Below, in pieces: positions 34,997-43,655 of a DNA stretch of 64,000 bases (positions are counted from its first letter, which is position 1; every line of letters starts with the position of its first letter). Where the stretch lies: contig NZ_RJJR01000002.1 in the NCBI RefSeq assembly GCF_003721595.1, positions 1 through 64,000 on the forward strand. Reading direction: 5' to 3'. Both the position numbers and the translations under genes were made by a program. Under the pieces are notes generated by a model, which saw nothing but the letters and a program-made list of their open reading frames with translations, made no database searches and had not been told where the DNA came from. Origin of the DNA: Hanamia caeni. Lineage in GTDB: Bacteria > Bacteroidota > Bacteroidia > Chitinophagales > Chitinophagaceae.

Positions 34997-35212
34997 ATGG
35001 AGAATACAATGATTATACAATTAACCAATGAAAAAGCTGCAGGGCTTATTCACGAACTGGAAGAACTTCATTTGATAAAAGTGATAAAGCAAAATGCTTC
35101 TTCAAAAGGTTCCAAACTTTCTGAAAAATATAAAGGAATTATAAACAAAGAGCAGGGAAAACTTCTGCAGAAACATATAAATCAAATGAGAAATGAATGG
35201 AACAATACTTAA
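34997..35212 (+). CDS. Putative antitoxin of the PIN-domain pair
   Basis: A 71-residue protein lying directly before and overlapping the PIN gene by 16 nt, the usual vapBC layout. It is charged, with an N-terminal strand/helix (MIIQLTNEKAAGLIHELEELHLIKVI) and a Lys/Gln-rich C-terminal helix (LLQKHINQMRNEWNNT). I see no AbrB, Phd or RHH motif, so it belongs to the short Bacteroidota antitoxin-like group recognised mainly by context. The C-terminal part is the expected toxin-wrapping segment. Confidence 0.65.
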   Translation: MENTMIIQLTNEKAAGLIHELEELHLIKVIKQNASSKGSKLSEKYKGIINKEQGKLLQKHINQMRNEWNNT

Positions 35213-35586
35213 TTGATACAAACGTTGTCTCTGATTATTTTTCAAATTCATTTGCTATAAAAGCCATCCGTTTTTTAGATAATATTATTGATTCGGTTCC
35301 AAATCTTTCTGTTATTACACAAATTGAACTTCTTTCCTGGAAAATTGACAATTCTATTGTGGTTAAAATAGAGGATTTTATTACCGACAGTACCATTCAT
35401 AATATAGATTCAGAGGTGGTTAAACGCTGTGTTGAATTAAGAAGGAATAAAAAGATAAAAACCCCTGATGCTATTATTGCTGCAACGGCCCTGGCAAAAA
35501 ATTATACAATAATTACCAACAATGAAAAAGATTTTGCAAACATTGAAGGCCTAAAAATTATAAATCCTCATAGGCTAAATGCGTAA
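35197..35586 (+). CDS. vapC: PIN-domain ribonuclease toxin, VapC type
   Basis: A 129-residue PIN-domain protein. The acidic metal-binding residues are visible: Asp7 in LIDTNVVSDYF, Glu44 in TQIELLSW, Asp91 in KTPDAIIAATA and Asp112 in NEKDF. VapC toxins cleave tRNA or rRNA and are inhibited by the upstream antitoxin. The reading frame overlaps the antitoxin gene by 16 nt. It is followed after 36 bp by an unrelated permease gene. Confidence 0.88.
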   Translation: MEQYLIDTNVVSDYFSNSFAIKAIRFLDNIIDSVPNLSVITQIELLSWKIDNSIVVKIEDFITDSTIHNIDSEVVKRCVELRRNKKIKTPDAIIAATALAKNYTIITNNEKDFANIEGLKIINPHRLNA

Positions 35587-35622
35587 GTTGCAGGCATAAA
35601 AAACTTTTCTACTTTTATCGCG

Positions 35623-36705
35623 ATGCAGCAATCGTTTTCCTTTTCACAAAATGCATGGCGGCGCCTGAAAAAAAACAAAGGCGCCATGGCCGGGCTGTTG
35701 ATTATTTGTCTGGCTGTATTTATTGGAATCTTTGCTTATTACCTGGGAAACGATTCCACACCCAATGCTGACAGGCAGATAGTTGAAATTATGGCCGCCC
35801 GCCCGGGATTCAGCCAGCAGTTTCTTCGGATAAAAAAAGAAAAACATATTGAATCAACCGGTTTTTTTAAACGCTTGTTTTTTGGAAAAGAAGACAGATA
35901 CATTTACTTGCCCATAAATAGCTATCAGCTTAGGGGTGATTCTATTGTGGTTGAAAAATTTATTGATGAAGGGTTGCAGGAAAAACAAGTATATGCAAAA
36001 AATGAAGTGGCTCCTTCCGGTTTTATAGAAAGAAAAACTTACTGGCTGGGCACCGATACCTTTGGCAGAGATATATTAAGCAGGCTTCTTGTTGGAGTTC
36101 GTGTAAGCCTCGCCGTTGGATTGATTACCGTGCTGATTTCACTTTCTATCGGCATTATCCTGGGCGCATGGGCCGGTTATTTTGGAGGTAAAACCGATAA
36201 CGTAATAATGTGGTTTATCAATGTAATATGGAGTATGCCTACGCTGCTTTTGGTATTTGGTATCACGCTAACATTGGGAAAGGGTTTTTGGCAAATTTTT
36301 ATCGCCGTAGGATTAACGATGTGGGTAAGCGTGGCGCGCGTGGTGCGCGGGCAGGTAATTGCGCTTCGGGAGCTGGAATACATACAGGCGGCGAAGGCCT
36401 TGGGTTTAAAAAATTTCCGGATTATAGTAAGGCATATTTTGCCTAATGTATTGGGGCCCGTAATTGTGATTGCTGCTGCCAATTTTGCGAGTGCTATCAT
36501 TATCGAAGCAGGCTTGAGCTTCCTTGGGGTGGGTATTCAGCCGCCAACACCCAGTTGGGGGTTGATGCTAAAAGAGAATTACAATTTTATTATAACTCAC
36601 CGCCCCGCTTTAGCGCTGGCGCCTGGCATCGCTATTATGATATTGGTACTTGCTTTTAATTTATTAGGCAATGGATTAAGAGATGCTTTGGATGTAAGAG
36701 GTTAA
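35623..36705 (+). CDS. Dpp/Opp-type ABC transporter permease
   Basis: A 360-residue inner-membrane permease of the DppC group. An N-terminal helix (about 22-42) is followed by an unusually long extracytoplasmic stretch (about 43-138) and then the BPD_transp_1 core with HWFGTDxxGRD-like YWLGTDTFGRDILSRLLVG, the EAA-type loop LRELEYIQAAKALGLKNFRIIVRHILPNVLGP and five further helices. No ATPase, binding protein or DppB partner is encoded nearby. In Bacteroidota such genes are often scattered. The predicted role is oligopeptide uptake. Confidence 0.88.
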   Translation: MQQSFSFSQNAWRRLKKNKGAMAGLLIICLAVFIGIFAYYLGNDSTPNADRQIVEIMAARPGFSQQFLRIKKEKHIESTGFFKRLFFGKEDRYIYLPINSYQLRGDSIVVEKFIDEGLQEKQVYAKNEVAPSGFIERKTYWLGTDTFGRDILSRLLVGVRVSLAVGLITVLISLSIGIILGAWAGYFGGKTDNVIMWFINVIWSMPTLLLVFGITLTLGKGFWQIFIAVGLTMWVSVARVVRGQVIALRELEYIQAAKALGLKNFRIIVRHILPNVLGPVIVIAAANFASAIIIEAGLSFLGVGIQPPTPSWGLMLKENYNFIITHRPALALAPGIAIMILVLAFNLLGNGLRDALDVRG

Positions 36706-36712
36706 AATTTTT

Positions 36713-37201
36713 TCAGGAATTTTTAGGAAAATCAAAAAACAAAAATTCCTTTTCTGCAATCTGCAATTCGTTCCAATGCGTTGATTTTATTTTAAACGCA
36801 TATACCGCACAGGTGGGCATATCATATACCGGGTGGCAATCAAGCGAATTTACGAATTGGGTTATCCCGGGATTGTGAGAAAAAAGCGCAATGCAGTTTG
36901 CTTCGTCCTCAACGCTTTCAATTACTTCGTAAAAGCTTTTGACTGAAGGCTCATACAAAGCGGGTATTACTTTCAAATTATTTTTTTGCGCAGCTAATTC
37001 TTTCATAAAAATGCTTGCTGTTTTTTGCGCACGCGCTGCCGGGCTTGAAATAAATAAATCAATTGTAATATTTTTTTCCACTAAACGGATTGTCATATTT
37101 TTTGCATCCGTTTTTCCCTGTTCGGTGAGCTTTCTGTCAAAATCGATAAGAGAATTGTCCAAGCCGCTTTTTGCATGGCGCACCATCAGAATAATTTTCA
37201 T
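36713..37201 (-). CDS. sixA: Phosphohistidine phosphatase SixA-like
   Basis: A 162-residue histidine-phosphatase-superfamily protein. The RHAKSG signature gives Arg8 and the nucleophile His9; the second catalytic His is in FSHNPGI. It is the short SixA type, which dephosphorylates phosphohistidine in relay proteins such as ArcB in E. coli. The substrate here is unknown. Its 3' end faces the permease gene across 7 bp. Confidence 0.87.
   Translation of the reverse strand: MKIILMVRHAKSGLDNSLIDFDRKLTEQGKTDAKNMTIRLVEKNITIDLFISSPAARAQKTASIFMKELAAQKNNLKVIPALYEPSVKSFYEVIESVEDEANCIALFSHNPGITQFVNSLDCHPVYDMPTCAVYAFKIKSTHWNELQIAEKEFLFFDFPKNS
36716..36753 (+). terminator. Possible weak terminator of the Dpp-type permease
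   Basis: GGAATTTTT (36716-36724) and AAAAATTCC (36741-36749) form a 9-bp AT-rich inverted repeat with a 16-nt loop, followed by TTTT. It lies inside the 3' end of the convergent sixA gene. It is weak and may be chance. Confidence 0.3.
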
Positions 37202-37203
37202 AA

Positions 37204-37221
37204 GTATTTGTTCATTTACTG
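37204..37221 (+). repeat. Dispersed motif copy just upstream of sixA
   Basis: GTATTTG-TTCA-TTTACTG, one mismatch at the first base. It ends 2 nt from the sixA start codon on the opposite strand. Confidence 0.45.
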
Positions 37222-37374
37222 TAAAACGTCTTAATCCCTCAATTCATTGAAAGTTAACAGCAAATGTCTTTTATTTTAAATAACAGCATTCCAAAAAAAT
37301 ATAGCATCTCAATTGCTGATTTCTGTTATCTTTAAAACCTTAGCGTTTTTGCCTGGTTCATTAATTTTCATTGT

Positions 37375-38694
37375 ATGCCTTTATTGCTTTGCGTTTCCGC
37401 AATTTTATTATTGATAATTATGGTGGTGTATTTTAAGCTTGACACCTTTATCTCTTTTCTCATTGTCAGCATTTTGCTTGGGATAGCGGTTGGCATGGAT
37501 ATCCGCCACATATCCTCTTCTGTGACGAAAGGGATAGGAAACACGTTGGGCCCATTGGTAATTATCCTCGGTTTTGGCGCCATGCTTGGCAAGCTGGTAG
37601 CTGATAGTGGCGCGGCGCAACAAATTACTGCCTCGCTTACCAAAATATTTGGAACAAAAAATATTCAATGGGGAATGGCACTGGCGGGATTGATTATCGG
37701 TATCCCATTGTTTTATACAGCCGGTTTCATTGTAGTGGTGCCGTTAATATTTGCTATCGCTGCCACTACCGGCTTGCCGTTGCTCTATATTGGCGTGCCG
37801 ATGCTGGCCGCGCTTTCGGTAGCTCATGGATTTTTGCCACCTCATCCTTCGCCCACGGCTATCGCTGAACAGTTGCATGCGAGCATCAGCAAAACTCTAA
37901 TTTATGGAATCATTATAGCCATCCCTACTATTACACTTGCGGGGCCTTTGTTTGCAAAAACCTTAAGAAAATACCGTCCTTCACCCTCAAATACTATTTT
38001 TCAAATTGAATCAATGCCTGAAAGTAAATTACCCGGCATTGGCATTAGCCTGGTAACCGCTTTGATGCCCGTGATTCTTTTGACAGTTACCGCGCTTATG
38101 ACCTTTTTTGTTTCCCCGGAAAGTTTTTTGGGGAAAATTATCCAATTCATTGGCGACCCCAATATCGCTATGTTGCTTTCTGTATTGATTGCCGTTTATT
38201 TTTTGGGTACGAAAAAAGGATTTACCATCCCTGTAGTAATGAAGAAGCTGGAAGATGCATTTAAGAGCATCTCTGTAATTTTATTGATTATCGCCGGTTC
38301 AGGAATTTTCATGCAGATTATGAGTGATGGAGGCGTAAGCATTTACATTGGCCATATCCTGGAAGACATGCAATTATCCCCATTGGTTTTAGGCTGGCTG
38401 ATTGCGGCAATCATCCGGGTTTGTATTGGCTCCGCTACTGTGGCGGGGCTTACTACTGTCGGCATTATGATGCCGATTTTAGGCGTCAATCAACACATCC
38501 GCCCGGAATTGATGGTGCTTTCAATCGGAGCGGGAAGTCTGATGTTCTCGCACGTGAACGATGGAGGTTTTTGGTTGTTTAAAGAATATTTCAATTTAAC
38601 CATCCGGCAAACTTTTCTTACCTGGACGATGATGGAAACGATAGTTTCTATTACAGGGTTGATAGGAGTTTTGGTATTAAGTAATTTTGTTTGA
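37375..38694 (+). CDS. Gluconate/proton symporter family permease (GntP)
   Basis: A 439-residue inner-membrane transporter with about 12 hydrophobic helices. The family segments HGFLPPHPSPTAIAEQLHAS and the C-terminal SHVNDGGFWLFKEYFNL are conserved, identifying the GntP/GntT group, which imports gluconate or related sugar acids with H+. No kinase or dehydratase for the sugar acid is adjacent. It is apparently a single-gene unit. Confidence 0.9.
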   Translation: MPLLLCVSAILLLIIMVVYFKLDTFISFLIVSILLGIAVGMDIRHISSSVTKGIGNTLGPLVIILGFGAMLGKLVADSGAAQQITASLTKIFGTKNIQWGMALAGLIIGIPLFYTAGFIVVVPLIFAIAATTGLPLLYIGVPMLAALSVAHGFLPPHPSPTAIAEQLHASISKTLIYGIIIAIPTITLAGPLFAKTLRKYRPSPSNTIFQIESMPESKLPGIGISLVTALMPVILLTVTALMTFFVSPESFLGKIIQFIGDPNIAMLLSVLIAVYFLGTKKGFTIPVVMKKLEDAFKSISVILLIIAGSGIFMQIMSDGGVSIYIGHILEDMQLSPLVLGWLIAAIIRVCIGSATVAGLTTVGIMMPILGVNQHIRPELMVLSIGAGSLMFSHVNDGGFWLFKEYFNLTIRQTFLTWTMMETIVSITGLIGVLVLSNFV

Positions 38695-38747
38695 GTTTGT
38701 GAATTATTGCGATTTAAATTTTACAACAAACTTATTTCAACCCTTGC

Positions 38748-38776
38748 TGAATAATTCTAATAAAGAATATTATTCA
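38748..38776 (+). terminator. Possible terminator of the GntP gene
   Basis: TGAATAAT (38748-38755) and ATTATTCA (38769-38776) form an 8-bp inverted repeat with extra possible pairing in the loop, then AATTTTT. It overlaps the last codons of the convergent ORF6N gene. Confidence 0.35.
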
Positions 38777-39309
38777 TAATTTTTAAAGCCTATCTTATTT
38801 CTGGGCGGTGATGGCTTTTGTTGTTTCTCGATTAATTCCTTTAATACAATGAAAATATTTTCAATATCGTTGTTGTTTCCTTTTACCTCTTTTTCAAGTT
38901 TGGCGAGCTGTAATAATATTTCTTTATTGGTTAACGCAAACTCTCGCATTTTTGTAAATACTCTTATAATTCTGATGTTTACTTCTATTGCGGTATTACT
39001 ATTTAAAATGCTAGACAACATCGCTATGCCTTGCTCCGTAAAAGCCATTGGATTATATCTTGTGCCTCCCCAACTTGAGGTGCCAATTTGGCTCCTCAAG
39101 TTTTCAAACTCTTTCGTTGAAAGTTCAAACATGAAATCTTTAGGAAACCTGCTTTTATTACGTCTTACCTGTCTTTTTAATTGTTTTGTTTCAACACCAT
39201 ACATTTCTGCAAGATCATTGTCAAGCATAACTTTTTCACCTCGAAAAACATATATTTTATTAAGAATTTTTTGTTCTGCGACTAAAACCTGTAATTCTTT
39301 CTTTGCCAT
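38770..39309 (-). CDS. ORF6N domain-containing protein
   Basis: A 179-residue protein whose N-terminal half is an ORF6N domain (NKIYVFRGEKVMLDNDLAEMYGVETKQLKRQVRRN; PMAFTEQGIAMLSSIL). These domains occur in phage anti-repressors and in many bacterial orphans and probably bind DNA. The C-terminal half is a charged helix ending in a basic PSPPRNK tail. No other phage genes surround it. It is separated from the chromate transporter by 27 bp. Confidence 0.87.
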   Translation of the reverse strand: MAKKELQVLVAEQKILNKIYVFRGEKVMLDNDLAEMYGVETKQLKRQVRRNKSRFPKDFMFELSTKEFENLRSQIGTSSWGGTRYNPMAFTEQGIAMLSSILNSNTAIEVNIRIIRVFTKMREFALTNKEILLQLAKLEKEVKGNNNDIENIFIVLKELIEKQQKPSPPRNKIGFKNYE

Positions 39310-39336
39310 TGCATTTATTTTTGTAATGTAATTTCT

Positions 39337-40560
39337 TCAAAATATAAAACCAATGAGCAAACAGCCCAAAACGATAAAAGGCGCCGGTATTTTGGTGAAG
39401 GTGAGTAAATAAAAAGTGCCCACGATTACGATAAGATTTACAAAGCTTACCGTATTCAGTTCTGTTATTGAGATGTCTTTTACAAGATATAAAAAAGAAC
39501 CCCACATAATTCCGACTACTACCGCATTAATGCCTTCAAGCGAGCGGTATACAACTACATATTTTTTCAGAATTTGCCATACAGGAAAAAAGAACAATAC
39601 AAGCAACGCACTTGGTAAAAAAATAAAAATGCATCCAATAATACAACCGATTATTTGCCACGTAGTGCCATAATCCCGCAACACCATTCCTCCAATGTAC
39701 GAGGTAACTGAAAATACAGGCCCCGGAATGGCGCGTACAATTCCCCAGCCCGTAAGGTATTCTTCTTTATCAAGATAATTTGATTTTTCACGGGTTACAT
39801 ATTGCTCATACATCATAGGCATCAGCACATCGCCACCTCCAAAAACGAGGCTTCCATAGCGATACATATTTTCTGTAAGATTGTACGCTCTTTTATGTTG
39901 CCAATTCTGCTTACGCGCCGTTTCACTTAAAAAACCTACGATTAGAAAAATAAGAAGAAATAGCCAGATGTTTGTCCATTTGATATGCCTCGGCTTTATG
40001 TTTTCTTTTTCAGGAAAGCGTTTATCGCTAAAGTTGGTAACTACCCCGCCAAGCACAATCAAAATAGGAAATACCCAGGGTGTTTTAAAAAATAAATAGG
40101 TGCCAATAGCGCCGACAACCATGATGAAAAAAGTGATGGTGTTTTTAATGGAAACCTTAAACATTTTAAAAGCTGCAAAAGCCACAAATCCTACCGCCAT
40201 CGGTTGGATGTAGGAAAACAGGTCGAGGTTTACGTGATAGCTGTTGATGTAATAAAATAAAAATGAAAACAGCGCCATTAATATGCTTGCGGGAAATATC
40301 CAAATCAATAGGGTAAGTATTGCCAGCGGAACGCCGCCCCGTTTATAGCCGATTAAAGTGATGGTTTGCGTAGAGGAAGCGCCGGGTAAAAGCTGGCAAA
40401 AGGCCACGTATTCCATTAACTCAGATTTGGTAACATCCCTCCTGCCTTCAACAAATGTTTTCATCATCATGCCCAAATGCCCCTGCGGACCGCCAAAGGC
40501 GGAAATAGTATAATAAAAAACAGCTTTTAAAAATGGAATGTGCCGTCGCAGTATCATCAA
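39337..40560 (-). CDS. chrA: Chromate transporter family protein
   Basis: A 407-residue CHR-family transporter. Two homologous halves are visible: the first with [12 protein letters not shown] and [14 protein letters not shown], the second with [18 protein letters not shown] and [16 protein letters not shown]. The repeat of a glycine motif plus P-G-P/P-G-A is diagnostic. About ten membrane helices. In well-studied cases it exports chromate; other anions are possible. It appears to be transcribed upstream of the ORF6N gene and may be in one unit with it. Confidence 0.9.
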   Translation of the reverse strand: MMILRRHIPFLKAVFYYTISAFGGPQGHLGMMMKTFVEGRRDVTKSELMEYVAFCQLLPGASSTQTITLIGYKRGGVPLAILTLLIWIFPASILMALFSFLFYYINSYHVNLDLFSYIQPMAVGFVAFAAFKMFKVSIKNTITFFIMVVGAIGTYLFFKTPWVFPILIVLGGVVTNFSDKRFPEKENIKPRHIKWTNIWLFLLIFLIVGFLSETARKQNWQHKRAYNLTENMYRYGSLVFGGGDVLMPMMYEQYVTREKSNYLDKEEYLTGWGIVRAIPGPVFSVTSYIGGMVLRDYGTTWQIIGCIIGCIFIFLPSALLVLFFFPVWQILKKYVVVYRSLEGINAVVVGIMWGSFLYLVKDISITELNTVSFVNLIVIVGTFYLLTFTKIPAPFIVLGCLLIGFIF

Positions 40561-40633
40561 ATATTTTTTTTATAACAAGCGTTTTCTGCGAGGGCTTAAC
40601 AGATGTTACATAAAGTTCTTATCATGCAGAATG

Positions 40634-41578
40634 TTATTTTTTTAAACCTATTTCTCTTAAGCGCTCATCAAGGTATTCACCGGCAGTAATATCCTCAAAA
40701 GCTTTTGGATGATTTTCATCGATACATTCTTTCAGTGCCGAAAGATCCATTGAAGATTTCGGATGAAGAAAGAAGGGAATCGAAAACCGTGATGTATGCC
40801 ACAATTCGCGCGGCGGATTTACTACGCGATGAGTCGTGCTTTTTAATTTATTATTGGTGAGCCGTTGCAACATATCACCCACATTTACAACAATCTGGTC
40901 TTCTAATGAAGTTACCGGAACCCATTTATTTTGTTTGTTCAATATTTCAAGGCCACTGGCAGAAGCCCCAACGAGTAAAGTAATTAAGTTAATATCCTCA
41001 TGCTGTTCGGCCCGAATGGCGCTTTTTGGCTCCGTCGTGATAGGAGGATAATGTATGGCCCGCACTATTGAATTGCCTTCTTCTACCTTGTCATCAAAAA
41101 AATGTTCATCCAGTCCGAGGTAAAGTGCGATTGCCTGCAAAAGGAGTTTGCCTGATTTTTCAAAAGCCCGGTAAGCATTAAACAAGGTTTCATTAAAGCC
41201 TTCAATGTCATTCACTTTTACATTGTCCGGGTATTCAGGCTTTAAGAGATGGTCGTTTGGAACGGTTTGGCCATATTGAAAAAATTCTTTTAAATCGGGC
41301 GCCTCGCTCCCCTTGGCATGCTCTTTTCCGTACGAAGTATAACCCCGTTGCCCTGCCAGGCCTGGTATTTCATACGACTTTTTCTTTTCTGCCGGAAGCG
41401 AAAAAAACTCCTGTACATATTTGTAAAGCTTCTCAATCAGTTCATCAGAAATGCCATGATTTTTCACAGCCACAAAACCAACCTCTTCAAATGCTTTTCC
41501 CAGTTGCGCTACGAAAGAATTTTTTAGCTCCGGATTTTTGCCTGTAAAATCAGACAAATCAACTGCTGGTATCGTCAT
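40634..41578 (-). CDS. Isopenicillin N synthase family 2OG-Fe(II) dioxygenase
   Basis: A 314-residue cytosolic dioxygenase. The N-terminal DIOX_N domain (FVAQLGKAFEEVGFVAVKNHGI) and the C-terminal jelly-roll with iron ligands His193, Asp195 and His249 (HED...THRVVNPP) and the 2-oxoglutarate-binding Arg263-Phe-Ser265 are intact. The family includes antibiotic, plant-hormone and ethylene-forming enzymes, but bacterial members are widely of unknown substrate. No biosynthetic neighbours are visible. The preceding gap to AsnS is 355 bp. Confidence 0.88.
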   Translation of the reverse strand: MTIPAVDLSDFTGKNPELKNSFVAQLGKAFEEVGFVAVKNHGISDELIEKLYKYVQEFFSLPAEKKKSYEIPGLAGQRGYTSYGKEHAKGSEAPDLKEFFQYGQTVPNDHLLKPEYPDNVKVNDIEGFNETLFNAYRAFEKSGKLLLQAIALYLGLDEHFFDDKVEEGNSIVRAIHYPPITTEPKSAIRAEQHEDINLITLLVGASASGLEILNKQNKWVPVTSLEDQIVVNVGDMLQRLTNNKLKSTTHRVVNPPRELWHTSRFSIPFFLHPKSSMDLSALKECIDENHPKAFEDITAGEYLDERLREIGLKK

Positions 41579-41933
41579 TGATTTTATAGTTTATGTTAAT
41601 AACGAAAGTGTATAAGTCACTGTCAAAGTACAAAGAAAATTCTTTATCTAAAGGTATAGCTATTATTTTTTTTATTTTTTGCTTTGCAGCAAGGTCTTTA
41701 CAAATCCATGGGAATATGTTATTGGTAAACAACCCAAAATCTTTTTAGAAATATTTTTCTAAAAACAAAAAATTATGCCATCGCACATTGCAATTCTTTT
41801 AAAAAATATCCGGCAGAATGTAAACCCGTCGGTTAAAATTTTTTACGAAAATCCGGACAGTGAAGGAAGAAATAAACCGGTTTTTATTTTTCCAAACAGT
41901 AAACAAATAAGTAAGGCAGATTTTTATTTTTAT
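41579..41933. other. Intergenic region between the dioxygenase and asnS genes
   Basis: A 355-bp AT-rich gap. It holds a 10-bp inverted repeat TTTTTAGAAA (41742-41751) / TTTCTAAAAA (41756-41765), a near-palindrome AATAAACCGGTTT near 41871, and the contracted dispersed motif at 41897. A rightward open frame starting at 41775 runs into asnS antisense and is not supported. Confidence 0.5.
41897..41911 (-). repeat. Contracted copy of the dispersed motif (no spacer)
   Basis: On the minus strand CTTATTTG joined directly to TTTACTG, lacking the 4-nt spacer, like the copy at 3551. Confidence 0.35.
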
Positions 41934-43382
41934 CTAAAACTCTACATTCTTCGGGAATCTTGGAAAAGGAATCACATCGCGGATATTAGTCATGCCGGTA
42001 ACAAATTGAATCAATCTTTCAAAGCCCAATCCAAAACCTGCGTGCGGAACCGTTCCGAACCTCCGCGTATCCAGATACCAACTCATTTCTTCAACAGGAA
42101 TATTCATTTCCTGCATTCTATTTTCTAAAACTTCCAGCCTTTCTTCTCTTTGCGATCCTCCCACAATTTCGCCTATTCCCGGCGCCAGAATATCCATAGC
42201 CGCTACTGTTTTGCCATCATCATTCTGGCGCATATAAAATGCTTTGATCTCTTTCGGGTAATTGATAAGAATTACCGGCTTTTTAAAATGTTTTTCAACT
42301 AAATATCTTTCATGCTCACTCTGCAAATCAATGCCCCAGCCGGAAATTGGATAATGAAATTTCTTCTTTTTATTGGCAGGAGAATTTTGCAAAATATCAA
42401 TGGCTTCTGTGTAAGTAAGCCTTTCAAAGTCATTATTCACAACAAATTCGAGTTTCTCAATCAGGCTCATTTCGCTGCGTTCGCTCTGCGGCTTTTGTTT
42501 TTCTTCTTCCGCAAGTCTTGCTGCAAGGAAATCGAGGTCGTCGCGGTTATTGTCAAGTGCGTATTTAATAATGTATTTGATAAATTCTTCCGCAAGGTTC
42601 ATGTCATCTTCCAGGTCTGCAAAAGCCATTTCCGGCTCTATCATCCAAAATTCTGCAAGATGCCGGGCTGTATTGGAATTTTCAGCCCGAAAAGTAGGGC
42701 CAAAAGTATATACATCTCCCAGGGCCAGCGCAGCAAGCTCTGCTTCCAGTTGGCCACTTACGGTAAGATTTGCGGCTTTACCAAAAAAGTCTTCTTTATA
42801 ATTAATGGTTCCCTGGTCAGTTTTTGGAATATTTTCCAAATCAAACGCTGTCACGTGGAAAGTTTCCCCCGCGCCCTCTGCATCTGAAGCCGTAATGATA
42901 GGTGAATGCAAATAGATGAATCCTTTTTTGTTAAAAAAATCGTGGATGGCGAAGGCCAGGGAATGTCTTACCCTGAAAATGGCGCCAAACGTATTTGTAC
43001 GGAACCGGAGATGAGCAATTTCACGCAAGAACTCCAGGCTGTGTTTTTTCGGTTGCAGTGGAAACTTTTCTGCATCACTATCGCCAAGCACTTCCAATTG
43101 TTCTGCCTTTAATTCAACCTTTTGGCCTTTTCCCAGCGAGGCAACCAGCGTTCCGCTCACTTTCAGCGCCGCTCCGGTTGTGATTCTTTTTAACAAAGCG
43201 TCATCAAATTTTCCTAACTCAATCACTATCTGAAGGTTGGCATTTGTACTTCCGTCGTTTAGCGCTATAAATTGATTATTTCTAAAGGTTCTAACCCATC
43301 CCATTACTGTTAACTGGTGGTTAATTAATTGTTCCGCCAGCACTTCTTTAATACGAACTCTTTTATCTGCCATTTCTTTCAT
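41934..43382 (-). CDS. asnS: Asparaginyl-tRNA synthetase
   Basis: A 482-residue class IIb synthetase that charges tRNA-Asn. An N-terminal OB-fold anticodon-binding domain (about 15-115; [20 protein letters not shown]) is followed by the catalytic core with motif 2 ([21 protein letters not shown], residues around 225-245) and motif 3 ([15 protein letters not shown]). A second in-frame ATG at 43373 (MADKRV) is an equally good start. It is followed by a 355-bp gap and has no partner genes. Confidence 0.96.
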   Translation of the reverse strand: MKEMADKRVRIKEVLAEQLINHQLTVMGWVRTFRNNQFIALNDGSTNANLQIVIELGKFDDALLKRITTGAALKVSGTLVASLGKGQKVELKAEQLEVLGDSDAEKFPLQPKKHSLEFLREIAHLRFRTNTFGAIFRVRHSLAFAIHDFFNKKGFIYLHSPIITASDAEGAGETFHVTAFDLENIPKTDQGTINYKEDFFGKAANLTVSGQLEAELAALALGDVYTFGPTFRAENSNTARHLAEFWMIEPEMAFADLEDDMNLAEEFIKYIIKYALDNNRDDLDFLAARLAEEEKQKPQSERSEMSLIEKLEFVVNNDFERLTYTEAIDILQNSPANKKKKFHYPISGWGIDLQSEHERYLVEKHFKKPVILINYPKEIKAFYMRQNDDGKTVAAMDILAPGIGEIVGGSQREERLEVLENRMQEMNIPVEEMSWYLDTRRFGTVPHAGFGLGFERLIQFVTGMTNIRDVIPFPRFPKNVEF

Positions 43383-43655
43383 TTATATTCGCAAATATAA
43401 AGTAACAAATAAATTTTCTGGTCTAATCCTTGCTGAGACAGTATTAAAGAGATAAGAACTCCTGATTTAATTGTGATTTGAAGAAGAAAAAAATTTATTT
43501 TTTATTATTTTAATGTAATATTGCATCAGATTAAAGCTGACTAATTTTCCTTTACTACGGTTACATCAGTATTAACAGAATCCATTCCATTATAAATATC
43601 AAAATTAAGAGTTCAATTTCAAGCGCGTTTTTGACTATAATCTATAAGTCTCTTT
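43383..43655. other. Divergent intergenic region asnS / rho
   Basis: A 273-bp AT-rich gap between the starts of asnS (leftward) and rho (rightward). It must hold both promoters and the rho leader; I see no exact TAnnTTTG box, riboswitch or hairpin to assign. Confidence 0.4.

Noticed and set aside
41742..41765. 10-bp AT-rich inverted repeat as asnS terminator
   Set aside because: It is about 170 bp beyond the stop and not followed by a clear T-run; its role is undecided.
41775..42128. Rightward open frame of 117 codons between the dioxygenase gene and asnS
   Set aside because: Most of it is antisense to asnS; the N-terminal part has no family resemblance and no promoter.
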